47,606 bases of DNA from Trichomonas tenax (GCA_023091735.1 JALKBU010000332.1:1-47606), one strand, 5' to 3'. Counted from the stretch's first letter, positions 18,783-32,100 are shown. A program made the numbers and translations. Notes: generated by a model from the letters alone, not told the origin.

Positions 18783-19074
18783 TATATTGCTCGCTTAATA
18801 ATGCAAAATTCCGATTTTAAAAAAAAGCACTATTAACTTCAATATAGTCTTGATTATGAATTTCTAACTGATTCAATATATATGTATATCTAGTAGTTAA
18901 AAGAATTTTTATGTGCGTTTAGCTGTTACACAATAAGACATAAAGATAATCTGAACTTTTTCCATCCGAGGGATAACCTTAAAGGGTGAGAAGGTCTTTG
19001 TTGGAGAGTTTCTCCTCTCAATTCGATCAAAAAGTTTTATATAGGCTCAGCATCGTGTATTATGAATTATCATC
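18783..19074. other. Gene-free interval between two mobile-element-like segments
   Basis: About 290 bp with no feature recognised. Confidence 0.35.
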
Positions 19075-19827
19075 TAGGGATGTTCGAAAATATATGTTAT
19101 TGATGTAAACTTTTGGTTGTGGACGAAAAATTCTTTAAGGTTCGAAACCAAAAAGTGACGAGTCTATTTGGAGCCATTGTATTATGATTTAAATTCGTTC
19201 TGCATAAGGTCTGCAAAGTGAATGGAACTGAAGAAAAGGGAAGTGCATAGGAATATGTGAATATTAAATTTTTCCTTTTCTCAAAAAGCGCTTGTTTTGT
19301 CTTGAAATACTTTCTGTCTGACCGGCCATACTATAGCAGATAAACATAAGTAAAATGAGGATCTAATTACAAAATTGTGATAATTTTTTTGGATTAAACA
19401 TCTTTTGTTATATAAATTATCTTATCCTATAAGAAGGTATTTGAGATCCATCACATTTGTGCTTAAATGATGAAAGACAAATCCCACTAAAATTAATATT
19501 AAACGTTTTCTCAGAGGTTTTAAAGTTTTCACGTTTCTCAATTTTTGAATGGTTTTGAGAGCCAAAAAAAACGGTTTTTCGAAAACCGCCCTGAAAATCG
19601 AAAAGTTAGGGGATCAATTTTTTTGCTGGGGAACGCATATTTAAAGGGGGTGAAACAACTAAAAAGGGGTTATATAATGAACAAGAAAGGGAGTTTATTT
19701 CTTAAAAAGGGAAAACTTATCCCCATTATAAATCTGCAGACCCTGATTTTTTAGTTCAGGCAGAGCCCGAAAGAATACGTTTTTTCGTGCAACTCGCTCT
19801 GAAAAGTTAACTTTTCGGACATCCCTA
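19075..19827. mobile_element. Putative 753-bp MITE-like element with TA-flanked inverted ends
   Basis: TAGGGATGTTCGAAAA (19075-19090) pairs with TTTTCGGACATCCCTA (19812-19827) with one mismatch, giving 16-bp inverted ends that each begin with TA, as Tc1/mariner-like elements leave. The right end adjoins a perfect palindrome (19801-19816). The interior has no transposase. Its composition is patchy, with G runs near 19640-19690 unlike the flanks. Confidence 0.4.
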
Positions 19828-20066
19828 TGCCACGATTCACTATATATATCCGTGCGATTATCCATATGGCCATATCCCTAAGAATAAAATTGAATGAAAA
19901 TATATCCACAGAACCATCCAAAAGATATAATAATAAAGGGATGAAATCTATCATAAATTTTGAATATGTTTTGCGGTTATAAATTGAAAACCATCGTTTT
20001 CCATGATATATCACCAAGCACCTATGAATCGCAAATGTGAAGTTTAAAAAATGAAAGTAGAGTTGA

Positions 20067-21404
<1,338 letters not shown>

Positions 21405-21633
21405 ATTATCTGAGAATCTATCAAAAATCAAATAAACTTTTACTCTTCATGCCAATCTTTTTCATATTTCATCTATTAATCTAATAACATAAACAACAAA
21501 CATATATAGAGCTTCATATTGATATATTATGCTCTATATATTTTACAGAAGCTATGTCTCAGAGGAAATTAGAAAAAAAAATATGTCGATGATCATCAAA
21601 TGAAGAAGGAATTAATAAAAAAGTGTCAAATGC

Positions 21634-22296
21634 ATGCATAAAAAAAAGGATGTTGTGAGACAAAGAACACCATATGAAGATATGATTCTCGTGCACATCG
21701 AAAAACTTCTCGATTATGAATCGTTCTCGAAGAACCATTTCTTGGTATCTTCGACAAATGAAAATGGTGAAATTCCATTGGAAGCATTGGCGTCAAACTA
21801 CGACTTGGTAAATCTCGAGGCTTCGATTGCAACGATAAGGAACGTACTAAAGACCTCACTTTGGCTTCGAAATAACTTAATTACGAAACCATATTCGGCA
21901 TTAAAATTGCCTTTCGACATCAATGTCAAGTCCCTCATATTGTATGACCTGCCGCATGGAGTCTTCCAGAAACAAATTGTCGCTTACGCAGATAATATTT
22001 TATCAAAATCTGAATATACGATACAAAGATGCAAAAATGGTCTTCAAATGATCTTCAAAGAACAAATGACATTGATCGCGTTTTGGAGAACCCTTGATTA
22101 CTGTTTAATTAAAGGTTATAATATCAAAGGAAAAATTTTAGTCAAGAAAACGCCAAATCAATTCTACTTAACGCACTCGCAAAGTATGATCTTTTCGAAG
22201 CCGAAAGTTCCAGTTAAACCTAATAAAAAATCGAAGAAACAACCGCCTCCGCCTCCAGTTATTAAGTTTGACGATAATGACTTCCCAGCTCTTTAG
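21634..22296 (+). CDS. La-motif (LARP-like) RNA-binding protein
   Basis: A 220-residue protein. Residues about 10-85 fit a La-type winged helix: an opening helix VHIEKLLDYESFSKNHFL, then GEIPLEALASNYDL, then ATIRNVLKTSLWLRNN. A possible RRM-like segment follows (VKSLILYDLPHGVFQKQI). The C-terminus is basic and Pro-rich (KSKKQPPPPP) and ends in FDDNDFPAL, a short conserved-looking terminal motif. La and LARP proteins bind RNA 3' ends or mRNA. The protein is short compared with most LARPs. The first ATG in the region (21630) is out of frame and ends at once, so 21634 is the start. Family confidence is moderate. Confidence 0.65.
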   Translation: MHKKKDVVRQRTPYEDMILVHIEKLLDYESFSKNHFLVSSTNENGEIPLEALASNYDLVNLEASIATIRNVLKTSLWLRNNLITKPYSALKLPFDINVKSLILYDLPHGVFQKQIVAYADNILSKSEYTIQRCKNGLQMIFKEQMTLIAFWRTLDYCLIKGYNIKGKILVKKTPNQFYLTHSQSMIFSKPKVPVKPNKKSKKQPPPPPVIKFDDNDFPAL

Positions 22297-22534
22297 ACTT
22301 TACTTTTATTTAGAGATATATACGAGTCAAAAATTTATATCTAGATTTGCATTTAATTCATTTCACCTTAGGATAACCTACCTCAAGTGTTTTAGATTTA
22401 CACAATCATAATCATTTATTGTTGATTAATATTATATTGTTGTAAAATATTTATGTTTAGTTTAATCATAACTTTGTGTTTCATTCCAAAAACAAAATAC
22501 TTCGTTACTTCCATTACAAAAACAATGATATTAT

Positions 22535-23131
22535 TTATTTCATAAACAATACAAATGCAATAATGAGAATAACAAGTAAAGCACCGAGTCCAACGTAGAT
22601 CATAGTATTGGAATTCTTTTGCGCAGGTGCTGAGGACTTTATTAAGCTTAGATCTCTTGCTTTTGTAACAACTAATTCCTGCTGGATTTCTTTGATCTCT
22701 TTAACACGCTCGTCTGAAAAAACTTGTGACATCGGTGGCATTTGAGGAAATAGAGAGTCTGTGAAGAATTTTACAGCATTATTCTGTAATTCGTTAGCAT
22801 TTTCCTTTGTAATTCCCATATCACGCTTATATCTTCTAAGTGTAAGTTTGCGTGAGAGTTTCTTCCACATTTTGCGATATTCTTGTCTCTTCCATTTTAA
22901 TAAGAAAGGTTTCATCTGAATGCCTTTAAGCTTGGCATTTCCTGCCCTTGCATCCAAGTTTTCTGATATGTATTTGAGCTGATTCTGACGATTTACTTCC
23001 ATCGATAATTGATTCCACTTCAAATGCAATAATTCCTTCGGAGACTTATTCGCTTTCTCCTTGCAGGCTTTTGTCACCTTTTCAAGAGAAGATTTTCCTA
23101 AGTATGCAACATGAAATCTGTTACATGACAT
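22535..23131 (-). CDS. C-terminal tail-anchored protein, basic and helical
   Basis: A 198-residue protein ending in one hydrophobic span (MIYVGLGALLVILIIAFVLF) with a Met-Lys end, so it should be tail-anchored with the bulk in the cytosol. The middle is strongly basic (KPFLLKWKRQEYRKMWKKLSRKLTLRR) and a short helical segment (ERVKEIKEIQQELVVTKARDL) precedes the anchor. The topology recalls SNAREs, but a full SNARE heptad core with a central Gln or Arg is not convincing. Upstream are three TGACATGTA-type elements (23192 and nearby). Function unknown. Confidence 0.75.
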   Translation of the reverse strand: MSCNRFHVAYLGKSSLEKVTKACKEKANKSPKELLHLKWNQLSMEVNRQNQLKYISENLDARAGNAKLKGIQMKPFLLKWKRQEYRKMWKKLSRKLTLRRYKRDMGITKENANELQNNAVKFFTDSLFPQMPPMSQVFSDERVKEIKEIQQELVVTKARDLSLIKSSAPAQKNSNTMIYVGLGALLVILIIAFVLFMK

Positions 23132-23191
23132 TTTTGAATTTTTAACGGCAAGTCACTTTTTATTGATTTGTGTCATGTAAAGAGAAATATA

Positions 23192-23201
23192 TGACATGTA
23201 A
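23192..23201 (+). promoter_or_regulatory. TGACATGTAA promoter-associated element
   Basis: Exact copy 61 bp upstream of the tail-anchored protein gene. Near-copies flank it at 23171-23180 (TGTCATGTAA) and 23223-23231 (TGACATGTA). Confidence 0.4.
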
Positions 23202-23231
23202 ATTTCGGAAATCAACATATTATGACATGTA

Positions 23232-23521
23232 TTAAACTTTAATGTCAAAAATGTTTTTATGATATAAATATTATTACATCATATAATCAAATCGATTTTA
23301 TTATTTAAAATCTTCCAATTCAATAGAAATTTTTTCAAATGTTTTGAAATTCTAAAAAAGTTTCATATAATTTTTCTAAGTTTTTCATTTTTCATAGAAA
23401 TCATAGCACAAAAAGACTTCAGAGTGCATTAAATTAGTTATTGTTCGATAGCATGGCACGTCTGCTGTAGAATATCTTTCAGAAACAAGTCGTTTGATAT
23501 GACAAAAAACTAGACTAAGTT
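23232..23521. other. Gene-free interval
   Basis: About 290 bp between the promoter of the tail-anchored gene and the 3' end of GDH. AT-rich; nothing recognised. Confidence 0.35.
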
Positions 23522-23522
23522 T

Positions 23523-24869
<1,347 letters not shown>

Positions 24870-24870
24870 T

Positions 24871-24879
24871 TAAAAATGA
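24871..24879 (-). promoter_or_regulatory. Initiator (Inr) of GDH
   Basis: TCATTTTTA on the minus strand; +1 at the A gives a 10-nt leader to the ATG at 24866. The intact Inr shows that the promoter has not decayed. Confidence 0.65.
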
Positions 24880-24954
24880 TGTGATTTGGAATGTAATTTA
24901 TGATATAATTTTAATATTCTCATTGTAATGAAAATATAAAAGGTAAAAATTCAT

Positions 24955-25515
24955 AATTAAATAATTTCTATGCAGTTGATAAGCTAAATAGTCTAATGGA
25001 TATATTATGAGATGCATATTTCTCTTTGAATATAGTTGAAGCATTAATATAAAAAAAAGAAATAGGAAAATTTAGAATTGAATAGTTTTTAGGCATAAAA
25101 TAACATAAACAGGATTATGACTATATGATGTAATACATGTCACGCTTTGACTATAATTTCAACATTGATAACAAATTTGAAATTTTAAAATTCAAAATTG
25201 AACAATTTCGAAGTTCAAAATAAACTATGGAGGAGATTGGCTATACAATGAAGTGTAATTTATGCTTTAATTTCAATTGAAACATATTTATAAAAGATGA
25301 AATATTAAACTTCAAAATTAAACAATTTCTATGCACTGCATAACCTAAACAGAACCATGGACATATAATGGAATGCGTGTTTTGCTTTGGTTTTAATTGA
25401 AACTTTGATAACTAATAGAAAATATTAGAAATAAGAATTGAACAATTTCTAGGTATAGAACAACATATCTAAGCCCATGGATATATAATGGAATGCGTGT
25501 TAACATGCAACTCAT
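24955..25515. repeat. Diverged tandem repeat, period 120 bp, about 4.7 units
   Basis: Units start at 24955, 25076, 25196, 25316 and 25436 (offsets 121, 120, 120, 120). Each begins AATTGAACAATTTCTA or a close variant, carries CCATGGAYATATAATGGAAT in the middle, then GCTTTGATTTTAATTGAAAC. The last unit is cut at about 25515. The two rightmost units are the most alike. It lies between the divergently placed GDH and BspA genes, so it could influence both promoters. Confidence 0.85.
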
Positions 25516-25665
25516 CATATAAAATAAGAATAAGCTGATTTTGAGCATAAAAATGGTTTCAAATCCAAAGCCTGTAATCAAAGCAGCATAAAACGAATGG
25601 ATAAAAAATAAAGAAATTTCGCAGAATGGTAAATAAGGGTAAAATAACAAATTTTATCGTTTCAA

Positions 25666-28600
25666 ATGTTTTGCATCTTATTAATTTTAATCAATTCCTA
25701 CGACGACTTTGACGACTTCGATCCTGACGAGAACCCCGAATTCAGTTATTATGTTAACAGAAAGAAGGGTGCAATCTTAGGTATCGCCAAATCAACTGGA
25801 AAATCCTGCATTAATCCACGCTTTACAGGTGCTTTTGCCATCGATCCATCAGTCAGTATGGATGGGCAGACATATACTATCACAGGAATTGGAAAATATG
25901 CTTTCTATCAGACAAGAATTCAATCGATTTCTTTTCCTGAAGGTGTCACTAAGATTAGTGAATACGCATTTTCGGGCTGCCACTACCTAGAAATCGTTGA
26001 TCTTTCTAAAACAAAAATCGAATCAATCAAAGACAATGCTTTTTCAAATACATCAATCCGCAACATTCTTCTGCCATCTACATTAACTGAAATCGCTCAC
26101 TATGCATTCGCAGCATCGCCTTTAGTCGAAATTAAATTGCCAGACAAGTTATTGAAATTAGGAAATTATATTTTCTGCAACTGTACAAAACTGAAAACTA
26201 TCGACATGACTTCGACATCTGTTACTGACATTTCACAAGGATGCTTCAAAGGATGCGTTTCTCTTGCAAATGTTAAATTACCAAATAAATTAGTAAATAT
26301 CCATAGCGAGGCATTATCTTACACAGCAATCGCTTCTATCACAATCCCACAGAACTGCATCACACTTGGTCGCCTTGCATTCTCATATTGCTCACTTTTA
26401 ACAGATATTCAACTTCCAGCGAAAATTAGCAATCTTGAGTATGGCTGCTTCAAGGGATGCACATCTCTGAAGAAGGTCGATATGAGCACACTCAATGTTA
26501 CAATGTTCTCTAATGACCTATTTAGAGATTGCACTTCTTTGACAACAATTGTCTATCCAAAAGGATTCAATTCATTTGGTGAGTTCGCTTTATCAGGAAC
26601 ACACATCAAGAAACTGACACTTTCATCCGAAATCACAAATATCCAACGTGGAGCCTTCAGCTGGAACGTTTTCTTGCAGAAAGTTGACCTTTCCGCATTG
26701 AACCTTGATTACCTTCCAGACGAAGTCTTCAGAATGTGCACACATCTTGAATCTGTCACACTTCCAACAAAGATTAAGCGCATTCCTGAGCGTGCTTTCG
26801 CACAGTGCGTTTCACTCAAGACAATCGACATGACAAAGACATCAGTTAACGTCATTGGAAATAATGCCTTCTATATGTGCTCGACACTCTCTGATATCAC
26901 ATTCCCAGAGGGTCTTTCTTCCATTGAGGATGGCGCTTTCGCATCCTGCGCATTCGTTGAGCTCACAGCTCCAGCATCGCTTACTTGGATCGGTGCTCAG
27001 GCTTTCTTCTCATGCAGGAAGCTCAAGACAGCAGATCTTGCCAACTCTGCCATCACAGATCTCTCAGATTTCGCTTTCGCTGTCTGCACATCGCTCACAA
27101 AGATCACAATTCCAAACACATTGAAGACAATCGGTGCCTCTGCTCTCGCTGACACAGCCCTCACAACAATCGCTAAGAGCTCATTTGGCGAAAAGATCAC
27201 ATCCATTGGTTCACGCGCTTTCGAGAACTGCAAGGAGCTCAGAAACATCGATATTTCTGGCACATCAGTCACAGTTCTTAACGGCACATTCAGAGGATGC
27301 AACAATCTCGCTATATGCAAGATTCCAGCTAACATCCAGCGCCTTGAAGATTCTCCATTCTATGGCACAGCTGTTTCTCCACTTCCAATCCCAGAGACAC
27401 TCACATCTCTCGGTCCTGGTGCTTTCGCTAACACAACATTCAATGGCGAGGGTCTTCCAAACACATTGACATCCATCGGTGATTATGCGTTCGCATGGTG
27501 CGCTTACTTGACAACACTCGACCTTTCTAAGGCCGCCATCAAGTCCATCGGCAACTATGCTTTCTACAACTCTTCCCTCAAGTCCATCCAGTGGCCAACA
27601 ACACTCCAGTCCATTGGCTGCCACTTGTTCATGCTCACACCATTCATGGATGTCAAGCTCCCATCGTCCATCCAAACACTCGCTGTTTCCGCATTCGAGG
27701 GCAACACAATCAGGACACTCGATATAAGCGAGACAGCCGTTGTCGATCTCCCGAACCGCACATTCGCCCACACCAAGGAGTTAGTTGAAGTCAAGCTCCC
27801 GAACACAATCAGATCAATCGGCGACCACTGCTTCTTTGGCTCTGCCATTCAGAAGATCGAACTTCCAAAGACAGTCGCTGAACTCGGCCAAGCTGCTTTC
27901 GGTATGACCCAGTCCCTCACATCCATCGACTTCTCAAGCACAACTGTTAAGAACATTTCTGCTGCCTGCTTCTTCAACTCTTCTATCACTAGAGTTGTTC
28001 TCCCACAGAACTGCACAATCTTCGAGTGGGCTTTCGCTCTCTCCGACTTAACAGGACTTTCCGGCAGCATCTTCTGGATGGGCAGATATGCTTTCTTCTA
28101 CTGCCACAAGCTTGCTAGAATCAGTCTCACACAGGACTGCTACTTCGTGGATGTTGCTGACCACTGCTTCTCACACTGCTTCAAGTTGTCTGAAGTTAAG
28201 CTCCCAGCCAACCTCACAGTTGTCCATAACCTCGCCTTCTGTAACTGTACATCATTGAAGCAGGTCAACCTTGCCGAAACACAAGTTAGACAGCTCCTTT
28301 ACGGTGCTTTCGCTAACTGCACAAAGCTCACAGGTTACTCAATCCCACCAACATGCACACAGATTGGTGATGAGTGCTTCCTCAACACATCAATCTTCTC
28401 TGTGGAATTGAACAAGGAAATTGCAACAATCGGCACAGGTGCTTTCCGCTCATGTCACCACTTGAAGAGCATCGATATGTCTAAGACATCGGTTACAAAG
28501 ATTCTCAACAAGTGCTTCTCCGGATGCTTCGCTCTCAACGATATACAGCTTCCAGAAAAGCTCGAGACAATCGGTAACTATGCTTTCCAGCACTGCGGTA

Positions 28601-29997
28601 TCACATATATCACAATGCCAGAAACACTTAAGGGTCTTGGCCGTATGGCTTTCTCCGGCTGCTACAACCTGCAGTCTGCTGACCTTTCCAAGACAGTAAT
28701 GACGTCAATTGCCTGCGGTGCCTTCTCCAACTGCTCCAAGCTTTCGAAGGTTATCCTTCCACCAAAGCTTGCTCGCCAGAACTCTAAGGTTCCACTCTGG
28801 CTTTACGAAACAACAACAGTCTACGTCAACTTCTTCAACGAGACACACCGCCCGAACTACAACCAGGATGAAGTTGTTGCTGAGTATTCTGAGCCACACG
28901 AGTTCGTCCTCGCACAGTCCGGCCCACTCTCCAACGCTCATTCCCTTACAGAATTCGACCTCTCTAACACAAGAATGATTGATCTCTTCCCATGGTTCTT
29001 GTACAACGCCACAACATTAACGGAAATCAAGCTTCCAGTTACACTCGCTTCCATTGGTGAGGGTGTTTTCGCCAACACAGCCATCAAAAAGATCAACATC
29101 CCACAGTCAGTTGCTTCGATTGGCTCATCTGCTTTCCGAAATTGCGCCAAGCTCACAGCAATCGATCTCTCACACCTCAACTTCACAGCAATTGGTTCAT
29201 CAATGTTCCTTGGCACACGCAAGCTCCAGTCAGCCAAGCTTCCACCAAAGACAGAAACAATTGGCAACTTCGCCTTCTTCAACTCTTCCATCAGTAGCAT
29301 CCAACTCCCACCAACAGTTGAGACCCTCGGCAGATCTTGCTTCGCGTACTCTAACGTTGAGACAATGAACCTTCAAAAGACAAAGGTTACAAAGATCCCA
29401 GATCACGGCTTCCTCGGCACAGAGAAGCTTAAGAACTTCACATTCCACCCAGATACAACACACATTGGCCGTGCTGCCTTCATGAACTCCGGCATCGAGA
29501 CAATAGACATTCCATCGAATGTACAGTCTCTTGAATCCCTCGCATTCGCTGGCTGCAAGAAGCTGAAGTCGGCCACACTCACACACTGCTCACTTAACAG
29601 ACTTCCATACGGCGTCTTCGCTTTCTGCACAGCGCTCGAGACGGTCATTCTTCCATCCGGCCTTATGTATGTCCATGATGACGCCTTCGAGGGCTGCACA
29701 TCTCTCCGCTCGGTCTACTACTTCGGATGCAATGTCATTGCATCTAATGCTCTCGGCAAGCTTAAAACAACAGATGAGCTCGAAGTTTTAGTTCTCGAGA
29801 ACTTCCCACACAGAGAATTCCTTGGCGCCAGAGTTTCATCATTCTACAACTCTGATCTTGAGGAACAACTCGAGCGCGCCCAGTGCGCAAAGCGTGGTCT
29901 CATCCGCGATTACAGACCACAGAACATCCCAGATCCAAAGTATCCACGTGTCGAGCAGGGCAGACTTATGCGTATCACATACAAAGAGCACGACTAA
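25666..29997 (+). CDS. Secreted BspA-type leucine-rich-repeat protein, 1443 residues
   Basis: The protein opens with a short hydrophobic signal-like segment (MFCILLILINS), then an acidic stretch (DDFDDFDPDE), then dozens of TpLRR/LRR_5 units of about 23 residues in two alternating forms (IGKYAFYQTRIQSISFP and SGCHYLEIVDLSKT types). Around residues 1035-1090 the repeats are broken by a non-LRR island (VYVNFFNETHRP, EPHEFVLAQSG), after which they resume to about 1375. The C-terminus (ERAQCAKRGLIRDYRP, YKEHD) has no membrane span, unlike anchored BspA proteins, so it may be released or held by partners. BspA proteins act in adhesion and host or microbe contact. Third-position GC rises markedly from the 5' to the 3' half. 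Confidence 0.93.
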   Translation: MFCILLILINSYDDFDDFDPDENPEFSYYVNRKKGAILGIAKSTGKSCINPRFTGAFAIDPSVSMDGQTYTITGIGKYAFYQTRIQSISFPEGVTKISEYAFSGCHYLEIVDLSKTKIESIKDNAFSNTSIRNILLPSTLTEIAHYAFAASPLVEIKLPDKLLKLGNYIFCNCTKLKTIDMTSTSVTDISQGCFKGCVSLANVKLPNKLVNIHSEALSYTAIASITIPQNCITLGRLAFSYCSLLTDIQLPAKISNLEYGCFKGCTSLKKVDMSTLNVTMFSNDLFRDCTSLTTIVYPKGFNSFGEFALSGTHIKKLTLSSEITNIQRGAFSWNVFLQKVDLSALNLDYLPDEVFRMCTHLESVTLPTKIKRIPERAFAQCVSLKTIDMTKTSVNVIGNNAFYMCSTLSDITFPEGLSSIEDGAFASCAFVELTAPASLTWIGAQAFFSCRKLKTADLANSAITDLSDFAFAVCTSLTKITIPNTLKTIGASALADTALTTIAKSSFGEKITSIGSRAFENCKELRNIDISGTSVTVLNGTFRGCNNLAICKIPANIQRLEDSPFYGTAVSPLPIPETLTSLGPGAFANTTFNGEGLPNTLTSIGDYAFAWCAYLTTLDLSKAAIKSIGNYAFYNSSLKSIQWPTTLQSIGCHLFMLTPFMDVKLPSSIQTLAVSAFEGNTIRTLDISETAVVDLPNRTFAHTKELVEVKLPNTIRSIGDHCFFGSAIQKIELPKTVAELGQAAFGMTQSLTSIDFSSTTVKNISAACFFNSSITRVVLPQNCTIFEWAFALSDLTGLSGSIFWMGRYAFFYCHKLARISLTQDCYFVDVADHCFSHCFKLSEVKLPANLTVVHNLAFCNCTSLKQVNLAETQVRQLLYGAFANCTKLTGYSIPPTCTQIGDECFLNTSIFSVELNKEIATIGTGAFRSCHHLKSIDMSKTSVTKILNKCFSGCFALNDIQLPEKLETIGNYAFQHCGITYITMPETLKGLGRMAFSGCYNLQSADLSKTVMTSIACGAFSNCSKLSKVILPPKLARQNSKVPLWLYETTTVYVNFFNETHRPNYNQDEVVAEYSEPHEFVLAQSGPLSNAHSLTEFDLSNTRMIDLFPWFLYNATTLTEIKLPVTLASIGEGVFANTAIKKINIPQSVASIGSSAFRNCAKLTAIDLSHLNFTAIGSSMFLGTRKLQSAKLPPKTETIGNFAFFNSSISSIQLPPTVETLGRSCFAYSNVETMNLQKTKVTKIPDHGFLGTEKLKNFTFHPDTTHIGRAAFMNSGIETIDIPSNVQSLESLAFAGCKKLKSATLTHCSLNRLPYGVFAFCTALETVILPSGLMYVHDDAFEGCTSLRSVYYFGCNVIASNALGKLKTTDELEVLVLENFPHREFLGARVSSFYNSDLEEQLERAQCAKRGLIRDYRPQNIPDPKYPRVEQGRLMRITYKEHD

Positions 29998-30502
29998 TTT
30001 CATTTATTCTTGTAAATTACCTACATTTCGTTTTTGAAAGTAAATGCATTGAAAGTATTTTTATTCATAGATATCTTTCTTTCTCTTGTGAATGATAATA
30101 TATATAGTACTCTGAAAAACATGTCTATGAGCAATAAAATGAAGCATATTTTAATTTTTAAGGGAATCAGTTATGGATAAAGATTATAAAAATCATAATG
30201 AATACATATCATTTTAAAAATTCTTAACGGTGATAATATAGTATAAATGATATAATAACTATTTATTGATATTACAACTTTTTCTCCAGAACATAGTTGA
30301 CAATATAATGCATTTTAAAAGCCATTTTGGTGATAAGGTTATAATTTTGAATAGTTTACATCTGGTGTGAGTCCCATGTTAATCATGATATTAAAGGATT
30401 TTTCTCGGTAAATGCTTCTAAGTACCATGCAGTCATGTTTTTCAATTGACTTTATAACAATTTATTTATAAACAAAAACATTAAAACAAAAAATTAGTAA
30501 AA
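29998..30502. other. Gene-free interval
   Basis: About 500 bp of AT-rich DNA between two convergent genes. No ORF or repeat recognised. Confidence 0.4.
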
Positions 30503-31399
30503 TTATGAGAAAGAAACATTGTGCTTCAAGATTCTTCCATCACCAGGTCCACCACCTGTAGCAATCATTGGACTTGTGGGGTGGCACGCTACTGCATAGC
30601 TTTTGTATGTGTGGACTTGTTTTTCGAATATCATTGTCAATGTTTCCATATCAGCAATCTTTAAAGAGTCTCCAGCAATGAAAGCAATATATTGAAGTCC
30701 CTGTGATAGAGAGAAGATGCTGTACTGTCTCGATGACACGTCTTTGTTGACTTTCTCCACTTCCATGCGTCCAGGAACGTTCTTCAATCGTAATAAGCAA
30801 TTGTCGCCTAAAACAATTCCAACTTCATCATTTCTGAATAACTTTATCTGCCACAGATTAGGGAATCCAGTGCTAAAGCTCTGTGAGCACAAGTGACGCA
30901 CAGGAGAATTGAGAAGAGGATATAAATTAAACATTCTGATAATTCCATCGGTAGATGTAGTAATAAATGAACTCCTTTCGTTCATTAAAGCGATGGAAGT
31001 AATTGGAAATACTGATGCAGGAATAATAACTGGAACCGAGTCGTTTTTATAATGCAAAACAACAGATCCATCGGTATACCCAACAATTGCGAAGATTTTC
31101 ATTGATGTTGTGACACATATCGCTTGTTTCTCTTCACATGGATCGTAAAGAAGCTCTGTAGTGTTATTTTTGATATCAACAATCACGCTTTTTCCATCTC
31201 TTCGTGCGCAAATGATGATGTATCCGTTGGGGTGCCACGAAAACTGATTTATATATCCGATTTTCTCGATTTTTCGTATCGATCCGAGATCTGAGCTCTT
31301 ATAAATGTATAAATCGCCTTCAGTTGACGCCGCCGCGAGGAGTGTTCCCGATGGACTGAATTCGCAGCATGAAATTCCACACGTGTTCGGTAATTGCAT
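30503..31399 (-). CDS. WD40-like beta-propeller protein
   Basis: A 298-residue protein built of degenerate WD40 blades: CCEFSPSGTLLAAASTEGDLYIYKS, INQFSWHPNGYIIICA, ITSIALMNERSSFITTSTDGIIRMFN and YAVACHPTSPMIATGGGPGDGRI. The order (first blade at the extreme N-terminus, last blade closing at the C-terminus) suggests one seven-bladed propeller and nothing else, so it is probably a scaffold subunit. The specific family is not recognised; the GGGPGDGRI ending recalls SEC12/PREB-type propellers, but no membrane anchor follows. The start is the ATG at 31399; the codon before it is TTG. Confidence 0.75.
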   Translation of the reverse strand: MQLPNTCGISCCEFSPSGTLLAAASTEGDLYIYKSSDLGSIRKIEKIGYINQFSWHPNGYIIICARRDGKSVIVDIKNNTTELLYDPCEEKQAICVTTSMKIFAIVGYTDGSVVLHYKNDSVPVIIPASVFPITSIALMNERSSFITTSTDGIIRMFNLYPLLNSPVRHLCSQSFSTGFPNLWQIKLFRNDEVGIVLGDNCLLRLKNVPGRMEVEKVNKDVSSRQYSIFSLSQGLQYIAFIAGDSLKIADMETLTMIFEKQVHTYKSYAVACHPTSPMIATGGGPGDGRILKHNVSFS

Positions 31400-32100
31400 C
31401 AAAAATTATTGGCGAAATATTTTTGACAAATAAATCTATATCTGACATGTTACACGTCAAAATTATTGTGCGACAACATTTCCAATTTTTTTTTTGAATA
31501 CATGCTTATTTGGACTCACCTACAATAGAGCTCCAAACACATGTTAAATAACCAATTGACAATAAGTTCATGATTGATAAATCTTAAAATTGTTGAAAAC
31601 AGGAGTAAATATATTTTCATGTTAATCGTTGATTATAAGGACAAATTGCAGAACAGTATTTGCCAAGTTTGCAGTGAATGAATAATATCATGAAATGACG
31701 TATAAAAATTGAATCTTTGATGTTTTTGTTACTTTTGTGATTCCTCATTTATTTTCTCAGGCAAAATAATTATCATTTTGTACACTTTCTTTAAAACAAA
31801 TTCAATCCATACTATAACAATAGATATTTCACAACATAAGAGACAATGTATATACATATGTTATAATGAAAAGTTATAATAGATTTATTGACTTTTGCCG
31901 TAAACTAAAGTAATGAACAATTGTTAATATAATTTAAAAGTGACAAATTTAATGAAATTTGTCAAAAAATAGCAATTTTCACAATAAAACAGGATAAATC
32001 CAGTGAAAAAATAATTTTGAAGTGAAGCACACCGTGATATTACCAATTTGTAGATACGAAGATTTTTTTGCGTTAAAATTTTTAGGGAGCAAAAACTTAA
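31400..32100. other. Gene-free interval
   Basis: About 700 bp, strongly AT-rich. A TGACATGTTA variant (31443-31452) of the recurrent promoter element lies about 45 bp upstream of the WD40 gene. Nothing else recognised. Confidence 0.4.

Noticed and set aside
22535..23131. Calling the tail-anchored protein a SNARE
   Set aside because: The helix before the anchor is too short and lacks a clear heptad core with a central Gln or Arg.
27265..27771. Minus-strand frames of 100-170 codons inside the BspA gene
   Set aside because: Antisense shadows caused by codon bias and LRR periodicity; no signal, Inr or domain.
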